DNA from: Candidatus Moraniibacteriota bacterium
GTDB lineage: Bacteria; Patescibacteriota; Minisyncoccia; Moranbacterales; UBA1568
Length of the DNA stretch: 13,410 bases
Reading direction: 5' to 3'
Assembly: GCA_023261685.1 (NCBI GenBank)
Contig: JAHFOM010000003.1
Span: forward strand, 1 to 13,410
The position numbers and the translations under genes were made by a program. The notes beneath the pieces were generated by a model. That model saw only the letters and a program-made list of their open reading frames with translations, did no database searches and was not told the origin of the DNA. Every line of letters starts with the position of its first letter. Positions within the stretch are counted from its first letter, which is position 1. Shown one piece after another: positions 7,188-13,410 of this stretch.

Positions 7188-7306
7188 GGATAACACAACT
7201 GAATACGAGGATGTTCAAATCCTTCACTTCGAGCGTTTTCCAGACACCTCTATATATACGGTGTTTTTTCTTTTCTAGAAGCCATTTGTCCCAATAATTA
7301 TTGACC

Positions 7307-7327
7307 GCGAGTCTGGGGCATACTCGC
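7307..7327 (+). promoter_or_regulatory. Hairpin in the rpsA leader
   Basis: GCGAGT (7307-7312) pairs with ACTCGC (7322-7327) around the G-rich loop CTGGGGCAT. It ends 16 bases before the rpsA start codon, where a Shine-Dalgarno would be expected but is absent. The loop GGGG could pair with CCCT just downstream. Translational control of S1 by its leader is known in E. coli; a similar role here is inference. I could not place a convincing promoter in 7199-7306. Confidence 0.35.
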
Positions 7328-7343
7328 AAAAAGACCCTCATAT

Positions 7344-8549
7344 ATGCATAAAACTACTCAAATAACAGAGACAGACACGCCTCCATCAGCTATGGATGAG
7401 CTTTTTGCCAAGCACGTCGTCGAAGTGCCGGAAGTGGGCGATGTCATCTCGGGAACCATCATCCACGTTGCTTCCAGCTCCGCGCTCATCGATCTCGGAC
7501 CACTCGGTACCGGTATCGTCTTGGGAAAGGAAATGCGCGACGGACTCGGGGCGGAAGGCAAGCTCAAAGTCGGCACGACCGTGACCGCCACCCTGATGGA
7601 CTATGAAAATGAAGACGGCTATATCGAGCTCTCCATCCGTGAAGCTTCCTATGAAAAATCATGGGACGATATCGAACAGAAGCTGACCAACCGGGAAGTG
7701 GTGACGACCAGAGTGGTGGAAGCCAACAAGGGAGGACTGATGATAGAGGTCAACGGTATTATGGGATTCCTGCCGGTTTCTCAGCTCTCGAGCGAACACT
7801 ACCCACGCGTCGAGGATGGCGACAAAAATAAGATTCTCGACCTCTTGAAAAAACTCATCGGGGCTGAAGTCCACGTCCGCATCCTTGATGCTGATCGGGA
7901 AAACGAAAAACTCATCGTCAGTGAAAAAGCGGCTCAGAGTGAAAAAGAACGCGTGCTCATCAATATGCTCCAAGTCGGCGATGTCGTACACGGTGAAGTG
8001 AGTGGTGTTGTCGACTTCGGCGCGTTCGTCAAATTTACTCCTCCGATCAAGGCAGGCGAGAAAAAACCGACTGAAAAATTGGAAGGTTTGGTCCATATTT
8101 CCGAGCTGGCGTGGCAACTCATCGATGATCCTCGTGAAATAGTCAAAACTGGCGACCCCGTGGAAGCCAAGATTATCGGTATCGAAGACACACGCATCTC
8201 TCTTTCGATGAAAGCCCTGAAAAAAGATCCGTGGACAGCCGTACTGGATACATACAAAGTGAATGACGTCGTCCCGGGAAAAGTCGACAAGATCAACCAC
8301 TTCGGCGCGTTTGTCTACCTGAACAAAGACATCCACGGGCTCGCTCATATCAGCGAATTCCAAGAGGTCTACCCGGGCAAAAAGATTGATGAGGTATTCA
8401 AAGAAGGCGAAACATATTCTTGGAAAATTCTCTCCATCGAGCCGAAAAGCCACCGTATGGGTCTCTTGCCGGTGAAGGAGGGCGCGCTCAAGGAAAAGAA
8501 GGCTGAGCAGCCTCTCAAAGCCGAAGAAACAGAGAAAGAAGCGGCCTAG
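7344..8549 (+). CDS. rpsA: 30S ribosomal protein S1
   Basis: 401 residues with four S1 RNA-binding domains at about 31-100, 117-193, 211-290 and 307-376. Domains 3 and 4 carry the classic signature (GVVDFGAFVKF...GLVHISEL and KINHFGAFVYL...GLAHISEF). Domain 2 has GLMIEVNGIMGFLPVSQLS, the usual S1 linker type. The tail from about 380 is Lys/Glu-rich and probably disordered. E. coli S1 has six domains; four-domain forms occur in many bacteria. S1 binds mRNA upstream of start codons, which matters in a genome where Shine-Dalgarno sequences seem scarce. The ATG at 7344 has no Shine-Dalgarno. A second in-frame ATG at 7392 is possible but would only trim a polar leader. A terminator follows directly. 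Confidence 0.95.
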   Translation: MHKTTQITETDTPPSAMDELFAKHVVEVPEVGDVISGTIIHVASSSALIDLGPLGTGIVLGKEMRDGLGAEGKLKVGTTVTATLMDYENEDGYIELSIREASYEKSWDDIEQKLTNREVVTTRVVEANKGGLMIEVNGIMGFLPVSQLSSEHYPRVEDGDKNKILDLLKKLIGAEVHVRILDADRENEKLIVSEKAAQSEKERVLINMLQVGDVVHGEVSGVVDFGAFVKFTPPIKAGEKKPTEKLEGLVHISELAWQLIDDPREIVKTGDPVEAKIIGIEDTRISLSMKALKKDPWTAVLDTYKVNDVVPGKVDKINHFGAFVYLNKDIHGLAHISEFQEVYPGKKIDEVFKEGETYSWKILSIEPKSHRMGLLPVKEGALKEKKAEQPLKAEETEKEAA

Positions 8550-8558
8550 ATATCATTG

Positions 8559-8590
8559 AAACATCCTGCTTTGTCAGGATGTTTTCATAA
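8559..8590 (+). terminator. Rho-independent terminator of rpsA
   Basis: A perfect 10-bp stem AAACATCCTG / CAGGATGTTT (8559-8568 and 8575-8584) with loop CTTTGT, ten bases after the rpsA stop. The T-run is short (TTTTC), so some read-through into gmk is plausible. Confidence 0.75.
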
Positions 8591-8613
8591 AATCTACCAG
8601 TGATTTACAGGCT

Positions 8614-8792
8614 GTTTCCCCGAAAAATATTCTTTTTTCTTTCCCTTTCTCTCCGCCGAACATATCCGATGGAAGTCGCCGAGAAATGAGCTGTCCTGCG
8701 AAACGCGTCACGCTCTATTTCTAGCGGCACTTCCACCGCATATGTGACCGGCGTCGACCGGAGAAAGAAAAAAGAATATTTTTCGGGGAAAC
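8614..8792. mobile_element. 179-bp foldback (MITE-like) element
   Basis: Bases 8614-8643 are the exact reverse complement of 8763-8792, a 30-bp perfect terminal inverted repeat beginning GTTTCCCCGAAAAATATTC. Inside, the two halves continue as imperfect inverted copies with shared blocks CGCCG, ACATAT, TGGAAGT, AGAAAT and GAGC, so the whole unit folds on itself about a centre near 8703. There is no credible ORF. I see no clear target-site duplication. It lies between the rpsA terminator and gmk. A non-autonomous element mobilised in trans is one reading; a long structured leader of the gmk transcript is another. Perfect ends with a diverged middle favour the first. Confidence 0.6.
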
Positions 8793-8814
8793 GAACACGC
8801 TGAATAAAAAAGTT

Positions 8815-9378
8815 ATGCAAAACATATTCATCATTTCCGGTCCATCCGGCGCCGGAGAAGATTCCATTATTGACGGTCTGGCAGGAATATTCCCCATAGA
8901 ACGGGCGATTACCACCGTGACACGCTCTCCTCGAGTCGGCGAGAGCGATGGCCATCCGTACTATTTCATTTCTCCGGAAGACTTCCAGCAGAAAATAGCG
9001 CAAGGTGAAATGGCTGAATACGCAAAGCAGTACAACGGCAATTTGTATGGCGTTACCAAAAAGGAACTCGAGAGGATTATGACGTCAGGAAAAATCGGCA
9101 TCTGGAAGCTCGACTACCAGGGAGTGGAAACAGCTAAAAAGATGTTTCCTGATATCATCGCCGTCTTCATCACCGCTCCACTCGAGATACTGGAACAGCG
9201 CATCCGGATGCGCGATCACCTCACGGAAACCTACATCGCAGAGCGTATGGCCTATACCAAAGAATGGCTCAATCACACAGATATTTATGACTACACCGTC
9301 GAAAATGAGCAAGGCAAGCTCGAAGCCGCCATCAAGCAGGTCGCTACCATCATCAAAAAACACGCCGCCAAAAAATGA
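8815..9378 (+). CDS. gmk: Guanylate kinase
   Basis: 187 residues; the enzyme phosphorylates GMP to GDP with ATP. Family features in order: P-loop GPSGAGEDS (9-17), GMP-binding TTVTRSPRVGESDGHPYYFIS, the EYAKQYNGNLYGV lid/base segment, IWKLDYQGVETAKKMFP, and the C-terminal RIRMRDHLTETYIAERM...HTDIYDYTVEN. One residue stands out: Walker A normally reads GKST or GKGT, but here Glu15 replaces the phosphate-binding Lys and Asp16 the next Ser. The rest looks intact and under selection. Length is near the usual 190-210. The ATG at 8815 lacks a Shine-Dalgarno and follows the foldback element by 22 bases. tilS follows closely. Confidence 0.92.
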   Translation: MQNIFIISGPSGAGEDSIIDGLAGIFPIERAITTVTRSPRVGESDGHPYYFISPEDFQQKIAQGEMAEYAKQYNGNLYGVTKKELERIMTSGKIGIWKLDYQGVETAKKMFPDIIAVFITAPLEILEQRIRMRDHLTETYIAERMAYTKEWLNHTDIYDYTVENEQGKLEAAIKQVATIIKKHAAKK

Positions 9379-9397
9379 TGCCCGGACCAATCCTTTT

Positions 9398-10366
9398 GTG
9401 CGACGCTTCATCAAGCGTATCCAAAATACGGTAGAAAAATATGCTCTCTGGCACAAGGGAGACGCATTCATCGTGGGCGTCTCTGGCGGAGCGGACAGCC
9501 TCTGCTTGCTTGACGTATTGTTCCTCCTTTCTCAAAAATACGCCTTCACTGTGCACATCGCTCACGTAAATTACCATCTGCGCGGACCGGCATCCGACCT
9601 TGATGAAGCGCTGGTCAGACAGACTGCCGAAACATACCGCATTCCCTGCTCTGTCCTGTCTTACAGGCACACACTGAAGAATACTTCGGAAGAAAAACTG
9701 CGCGATATCCGCTACGTTTTTTTTGAGCGACTCCGCCAACAGACAGGATCGCAACACATCGCTGTCGCTCATAATCAAGACGACCAGGCGGAAACACTTC
9801 TTCTCCGTCTGCTCCGCGGCGCCGGACTCTCGGGATTGTCGGCTATGCGCGCAAAAAATGGCACTCTTATTCGACCGCTCATCGAGACAAATCGAGTGGA
9901 TATTCTCTCTTACCTCGATGCCCGCGGCATCGTCTATCGCGAAGACGCAAGCAATACTGATCCTTCTTTCCTCCGCAACCGCATCCGTCATACGCTCATT
10001 CCCCTGCTCGAAAAAGACTTTCAGCCGCAAATCAAAAAGCTCCTTGCCGAAACGGCGGCATTGCTCGCTGATGATTATGCTCTACTGGAAAAAATCGCAG
10101 CGGATGCCCCAATCAAAAAAAGCACTCTCCCTCTTGAATATTCCCGCTCTCTCTTGCTCAGTCTGCCCGAAGTCCTGCTCCGCCGTGAGTTGCGTACACT
10201 CCTCCGCCCGTTCTTTACAGGAAAGAATCCAGAAAAAAATCTCATAAACGAACTGGTCAAAGCCCTGAAAAGCGAGAAAAACAAAGTGCAGACCGTCACG
10301 TTCAAAGGGTTGAAGTTCATCCGAAAAGGTGATAGAGTGAGACTGCTTCATAATAGATCTGACTAA
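9398..10366 (+). CDS. tilS: tRNA(Ile)-lysidine synthetase
   Basis: 322 residues from the GTG at 9398. TilS converts C34 of the CAU-anticodon tRNA-Ile to lysidine so that it reads AUA. The PP-loop ATPase motif SGGADS is at 29-34. It is followed by HVNYHLRGPASDLDEA, LRDIRYVFFERL, the family hallmark AHNQDDQAETLLLRLLRGAGLSG, and EDASNTDPSFLRNRIRHTLIP. The C-terminal region is short and ends in a basic segment. The frame is open back to ATGs at 9305 and 9287, but those would overlap gmk by 74-92 bases. The GTG gives an N-terminus (VRRFIKRIQNTVEKYALWHKGD) typical of TilS. ftsH begins 19 bases later. tilS is next to ftsH in many bacteria, often with hpt between them; hpt is absent here. Confidence 0.93.
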   Translation: MRRFIKRIQNTVEKYALWHKGDAFIVGVSGGADSLCLLDVLFLLSQKYAFTVHIAHVNYHLRGPASDLDEALVRQTAETYRIPCSVLSYRHTLKNTSEEKLRDIRYVFFERLRQQTGSQHIAVAHNQDDQAETLLLRLLRGAGLSGLSAMRAKNGTLIRPLIETNRVDILSYLDARGIVYREDASNTDPSFLRNRIRHTLIPLLEKDFQPQIKKLLAETAALLADDYALLEKIAADAPIKKSTLPLEYSRSLLLSLPEVLLRRELRTLLRPFFTGKNPEKNLINELVKALKSEKNKVQTVTFKGLKFIRKGDRVRLLHNRSD

Positions 10367-10385
10367 TTTTTACTCTCTCAATTCT

Positions 10386-12224
10386 ATGGAAAAAATACTC
10401 AAACACCTCTCAACGCTCATTCTCCTCTTTTTGCTCGTATCAGGCATCATCATCCTCTATCAGACACCCGCAGAAAAGCCGGCGCCGGTCGCTTTGAGCG
10501 AACTGGTAGCGGAAATCAATCAGGGTCAAGTCAAGAGTATCGTGGTGCAAAACAGTGACTTAGAAATAGAACTGGAAGACGGCAAGAAACAGCAAGCCAG
10601 CAAAGAACCGGAAAGCTCTCTCACGGAAACTCTCGCCAACTATGGCATCGACAAAGAAAAACTGAAGAATGTCTCCATCACCGTCAAGGAAGACTCCGGC
10701 GCCGGTTTTTGGCTGGCGACTATCCTCCCTTTTCTCCTCCCCTTCATTCTGATCGGGGCGTTTATCTGGTTTATGATGCGTCAGGCTCAGCGAGGCAATT
10801 CCCAAGCCCTTTCTTTCGGCACCAGCCGCGCCAGGATGCTCGACCCTAAGGACAAAAAAAAGCGGGTGATGTTCGCCGATGTCGCCGGAGCGGAAGAAAC
10901 CAAAAACGAGCTTGAGGAAGTAGTGGAATTTCTGAAACATCCGAAAAAATTCCTCAATATGGGGGCAAAAATTCCCAAAGGTGTGCTGCTTCTCGGTCCT
11001 CCGGGAACCGGAAAAACACTGATGGCCAAAGCCGTCGCCGGTGAAGCGGGTGTGCCATTCTTCAATATCAGCGGTTCCGAATTCGTCGAGATGTTCGTCG
11101 GTGTCGGTGCCAGCCGGGTACGCGACCTGTTCAAGCAGGCCAAGAAAAATGCTCCGTCCATCGTCTTTATCGATGAGATCGACGCAGTCGGACGCCATCG
11201 CGGAGCGGGCCTCGGCGGCGGACACGATGAACGCGAACAAACCCTGAACCAGATCTTGGTCGAGATGGACGGCTTTGAGACCGATATGAGCGTGATCGTC
11301 ATCGCCGCTACCAACCGCCCTGATGTACTCGACCCGGCACTCCTCCGTCCCGGACGTTTTGACCGGCGCGTGACGATGGATCTCCCGGACATCAATGAAC
11401 GCGAGCAGATTCTCGTCATTCACAGCAAAAACAAACCCCTCGGCACCGACGTAAAATTAAGAGCTATTGCGGAACGCACACCCGGATTTTCTGGTGCCGA
11501 TCTTGCCAATCTCCTGAACGAAGGCGCCATCCTTGCCACCCGACGAAACAAAAAAACGGTCGGGATGTCAGAACTCACGGAATCGATCGAAAAAGTCATC
11601 CTCGGACCCGAGCGCCGCGGACGTGTGATCAACAAAAACGAAAAAGAGATCATCGCCTATCACGAAGGCGGGCACGCGCTTGTCGGCGCCAGCCTCCTCT
11701 ATGCCGACCCTGTCCAGAAAGTCTCCATCATTTCCCGCGGTCATGCCGGGGGTTACACGCTCTCCGTCCCACTGGAAGACAAGAGCCTCCACTCTCATAA
11801 ATATTTTCTGGATGAGTTGGCAATGTTCCTCGGCGGATATGCCAGTGAAAAAATGGTCTTCGGCGATACGACCACCGGTCCATCGAGCGATCTGGAACGA
11901 GCGACGCAGATGGCGCGCGCTATGGTGACCCGTTATGGGATGAGTCGTCTCGGCGCCCGTACCTTTGGCAAAAAAGATGAGGTGGTCTTTATGGGGCGCG
12001 AGATGCGTGAAGATCGCGATTACTCGGAAAAAACTGCTCAAGATATCGACACTGAAGTTTCCCACCTGATTGATGAGGCTCTAAAGCGCGCTACGGATAT
12101 TCTCACGCAAAGACGAGCCGTTCTTGATACGCTGGCGAGCACCCTCCTCGACAAAGAAACCATCGAGAAAGAAGCCTTTGATGCCATCGTTGGAAAAATA
12201 CCAGCTGAAGAAGCTTCTGTTTAA
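10386..12224 (+). CDS. ftsH: ATP-dependent zinc metalloprotease FtsH
   Basis: 612 residues, a hexameric AAA+ protease of the inner membrane that degrades misfolded and regulatory membrane proteins. TM1 is at about 8-25, a periplasmic domain spans about 30-105, and TM2 is at about 108-131. The AAA module has Walker A GPPGTGKT (204-211), pore motif MFVG (236-239), Walker B IVFIDEID (259-266) and the second region of homology [13 protein letters not shown] with arginine fingers Arg321 and Arg324. The protease has HEGGH (426-430; the family usually has HEAGH, but the zinc-binding His and catalytic Glu are intact) and the third ligand Asp502 in [12 protein letters not shown]. The ATG at 10386 has no Shine-Dalgarno. 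The membrane-protein gene begins ten bases after its stop. Confidence 0.98.
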   Translation: MEKILKHLSTLILLFLLVSGIIILYQTPAEKPAPVALSELVAEINQGQVKSIVVQNSDLEIELEDGKKQQASKEPESSLTETLANYGIDKEKLKNVSITVKEDSGAGFWLATILPFLLPFILIGAFIWFMMRQAQRGNSQALSFGTSRARMLDPKDKKKRVMFADVAGAEETKNELEEVVEFLKHPKKFLNMGAKIPKGVLLLGPPGTGKTLMAKAVAGEAGVPFFNISGSEFVEMFVGVGASRVRDLFKQAKKNAPSIVFIDEIDAVGRHRGAGLGGGHDEREQTLNQILVEMDGFETDMSVIVIAATNRPDVLDPALLRPGRFDRRVTMDLPDINEREQILVIHSKNKPLGTDVKLRAIAERTPGFSGADLANLLNEGAILATRRNKKTVGMSELTESIEKVILGPERRGRVINKNEKEIIAYHEGGHALVGASLLYADPVQKVSIISRGHAGGYTLSVPLEDKSLHSHKYFLDELAMFLGGYASEKMVFGDTTTGPSSDLERATQMARAMVTRYGMSRLGARTFGKKDEVVFMGREMREDRDYSEKTAQDIDTEVSHLIDEALKRATDILTQRRAVLDTLASTLLDKETIEKEAFDAIVGKIPAEEASV

Positions 12225-12234
12225 ATCCCTCCTT

Positions 12235-13140
12235 ATGGAAAAACTCCTGTTTCGTCAATTTTTTCTCGAAGCTTGGCATGCTTCAATCAGCAAAAAACTT
12301 CCTTGGCTCTTCGGCGCCATTATCGGCATCGTCAGTATCCTTGAGACTCAACTGACTCTCGACGTGCCCGAAACGACTACTCCCGATGAGCTCATCGCCA
12401 TACTCGCACAAAAGGCTCCCGATGAATGGCTGTGGATACTCTGTTCGCTCGCCCTACTCTTACTCTTCGGCATATTCGGAAGAAGCAATCTGATTCCTTC
12501 ACTCTCTTTTGTCGCCGGAAAGAAGAATCTTTCCAACTATCCGGACAACCGAAAAGCCCTTGGGATGAATTTCTTGCGGGGACTCTGTCTCGAAGGCGTA
12601 ATGATTGTGATGATACTCTGCTCCGTCATTATTCTTTCCTTTCCGCTCTGGTTGGCGTCCGTACACAATCCGGGAGCGATGATTCCACTCACGTTCTTAG
12701 CACTGCTGACGCTGGTACCGATCAGTATCATCCTTTTTTTTGTTCGACAATACGCCCTCCTCTACTTACTCCTCTCACCCATCGGCATACGCGGAGCATT
12801 TGAAGCGAGCGCAAAACTTTTCTCACGCTCTATACTACAAAGCTTCTTCTTCGGACTGTTTGCTTTCCTGCTGACGCTCCTCTTTACTTTTTTCCTCAAT
12901 CTCGCTATTCTCAGTGTCAGCACTCTTGCAGCCGCCATCTCCATCCCATCCGAAAAAACATTCCCAGTCATTATCATAAGCGGCCTTTTCTTTGCCTGGT
13001 TTGCTCTTTTCCAGCAAGCTCTCTGGATAGCTTTTTTCAGAACCATTGCCGGAACAGAAAATAAAGAAAAGGTCGTCACTGAAAAAACAGCCCCATTTGT
13101 TGAGAATACTAAAGTTCCCGATGTTCCTCCAATACAGTAA
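12235..13140 (+). CDS. Six-TM integral membrane protein, unknown function
   Basis: 301 residues from the ATG at 12235. The frame is open upstream into ftsH, but this ATG follows the ftsH stop by ten bases and gives a clean N-terminus. Hydrophobic segments are at about 22-36, 65-82, 117-141, 148-170, 202-236 (long, perhaps two) and 243-268. The C-terminal tail is polar and proline-rich. The stretch RQYALLYLLLSPIGIRGAFEASAKLF resembles the amphipathic loop of YciC / GPDPase-membrane-domain-like proteins, where a residue such as Ala-Leu-x-x-Ser-x-x-Leu recurs; this resemblance is tentative. Co-transcription with ftsH is likely, and it could be a substrate or partner, but nothing in the sequence shows it. 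tRNA-Val follows six bases after the stop. Confidence 0.85.
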   Translation: MEKLLFRQFFLEAWHASISKKLPWLFGAIIGIVSILETQLTLDVPETTTPDELIAILAQKAPDEWLWILCSLALLLLFGIFGRSNLIPSLSFVAGKKNLSNYPDNRKALGMNFLRGLCLEGVMIVMILCSVIILSFPLWLASVHNPGAMIPLTFLALLTLVPISIILFFVRQYALLYLLLSPIGIRGAFEASAKLFSRSILQSFFFGLFAFLLTLLFTFFLNLAILSVSTLAAAISIPSEKTFPVIIISGLFFAWFALFQQALWIAFFRTIAGTENKEKVVTEKTAPFVENTKVPDVPPIQ

Positions 13141-13146
13141 ATAAAA

Positions 13147-13220
13147 GGGTGTATAGCTCAGCTGGTTAGAGCGCTACATTGACATTGTAGAGGTCTCCTG
13201 TTCGAGTCAGGATACACCCA
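13147..13220 (+). tRNA. tRNA-Val (GAC)
   Basis: All four arms pair. Acceptor GGGTGTA pairs with TACACCC. The D-arm is GCTC/GAGC with loop AGCTGGTTA. The anticodon stem CTACA/TGTAG holds the loop TTGACAT, giving anticodon GAC for GUC/GUU valine codons. The T-arm TCCTG/CAGGA has loop TTCGAGT. The discriminator is A, and CCA is not encoded. It lies six bases after the membrane-protein stop and could be cut from that transcript or have its own promoter. Confidence 0.96.
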
Positions 13221-13241
13221 CTCAAAAAATAGCAGGACAGT

Positions 13242-13272
13242 TTCCGCCCAAGGCGGACCAGCCTTGAGCTGG
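13242..13272. repeat. Double palindrome at the 5' edge of the broken tRNA
   Basis: TCCGCC (13243-13248) pairs with GGCGGA (13252-13257) around CAA. It is followed at once by CCAGC (13258-13262) pairing with GCTGG (13268-13272). The arrangement TTCCGCC-GGCGG-ACCAGC matches the rpsO-leader copy at 1331-1358. Confidence 0.65.
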
Positions 13273-13348
13273 GGTTAGAGCGCTACATTGACATTGTAGA
13301 GGTCTCCAGTTCCCCTCCCAAGGCGGGCAGGGAATCTGGACAAGCCCA
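13261..13348 (+). pseudogene. Disrupted tRNA-Val (GAC) copy
   Basis: Bases 13273-13307 are identical over 35 bases to 13164-13198 of the intact tRNA-Val, covering the D-loop end, the whole GAC anticodon arm and the variable loop. The T-stem TCCAG/CTGGA is complementary, but its loop TTC...GAAT is split by 19 extra bases (13313-13331) that fold as CCCTCCC/GGGCAGGG. The 3' acceptor CAAGCCC with discriminator A is present. The matching 5' acceptor is damaged (GCCTTG at 13261-13266) and the first half of the D-stem is missing. The T-arm and acceptor differ from the intact gene, so this was a separate valine tRNA gene or a recombinant. It is unlikely to yield a working tRNA unless the insertions are removed. 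Confidence 0.75.
13313..13332. repeat. Palindromic insertion in the T-loop
   Basis: CCCT (13313-13316) and CCC (13317-13319) pair with GGG (13325-13327) and AGGG (13329-13332), with one bulged C. It shares the 10-mer CCCAAGGCGG with the palindrome at 13247-13256, suggesting one repeat family. Removing 13313-13331 restores a normal 7-base T-loop. Confidence 0.6.
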
Positions 13349-13369
13349 CCCACTTCTTCAACTTTCCAT

Positions 13370-13404
13370 AAAAAACTGAGGCGCAGCAAGTGCCGCGCCT
13401 CAGT
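13370..13404 (-). terminator. Rho-independent terminator of a gene beyond the right edge
   Basis: A perfect 10-bp GC-rich stem, ACTGAGGCGC (13375-13384) with GCGCCTCAGT (13395-13404), and a 10-base loop. On the minus strand it is followed by TTTTT. It implies a minus-strand gene starting outside the window and converging on the tRNA end. Confidence 0.8.
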
Positions 13405-13410
13405 GCATTC

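Noticed and set aside
7201..7235. T-arm-like GTTCAAATCC suggesting a tRNA
   Set aside because: The flanking stem does not pair properly and I found no anticodon arm or matching acceptor upstream; it is only a 5-bp hairpin.
7659..8453. Long minus-strand ORF opposite rpsA
   Set aside because: It is a shadow frame of a well-supported S1 gene, and its Phe/Asp-rich peptide has no family features.
9287..9397. N-terminal extension of TilS
   Set aside because: It overlaps gmk by up to 92 bases, and the Ser/Pro/Lys-rich peptide does not look like a TilS N-terminus.
11661..11675. HEGGH in FtsH as a possible inactivation
   Set aside because: Only the third residue differs from HEAGH; both zinc-binding His residues, the catalytic Glu and Asp502 are present.
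12124..12234. N-terminal extension of the last membrane protein
   Set aside because: It overlaps the ftsH 3' end and is a basic out-of-frame reading; the ATG at 12235 fits directly after the ftsH stop.

Overview
The window looks like a chromosomal piece of a Patescibacteria/CPR bacterium, probably Parcubacteria-like. The rank below CPR is a weak guess. The evidence is indirect: short intergenic gaps, small uncharacterised membrane proteins, a four-domain ribosomal protein S1, a metallo-beta-lactamase-fold protein with an eroded metal site, few Shine-Dalgarno sequences before start codons, and a tRNA gene without encoded CCA. The genes are housekeeping genes. I see no phage, insertion sequence with transposase, CRISPR array or defence island.

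The left half (about 520-7150) is read on the minus strand. In transcription order it holds a possible 64-residue small protein, a degenerate MBL-fold protein, a one-TM protein, gyrA (DNA gyrase A), ispG (MEP isoprenoid pathway), a small zinc-ribbon protein, rpsO (ribosomal protein S15) and a NYN/LabA-like putative RNase. Stem-loops with T-runs on the minus strand divide this into units: after the MBL gene, after the zinc-ribbon gene, and after the NYN gene. The first 520 bases hold no gene but are rich in inverted repeats.

The right half is read on the plus strand from a divergent intergenic region at about 7200-7343: rpsA (S1), then gmk, tilS, ftsH, a six-TM membrane protein and tRNA-Val(GAC). 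rpsA has its own terminator. A 179-bp foldback element with 30-bp perfect terminal inverted repeats lies between it and gmk. gmk, tilS, ftsH and the membrane gene are packed with gaps of 10-19 bases and are probably co-transcribed. A minus-strand terminator at the right edge implies a convergent gene beyond the window.

The most interesting material is not coding. (1) A second, broken tRNA-Val copy sits 41 bases after the intact one, with a GC-rich palindrome inserted in its T-loop. (2) A double-palindrome unit occurs both in the rpsO leader and next to the broken tRNA. (3) There are two unrelated foldback elements of about 175-180 bp. (4) The guanylate kinase has Glu where Walker A normally has Lys. 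I found no convincing new multi-gene system.
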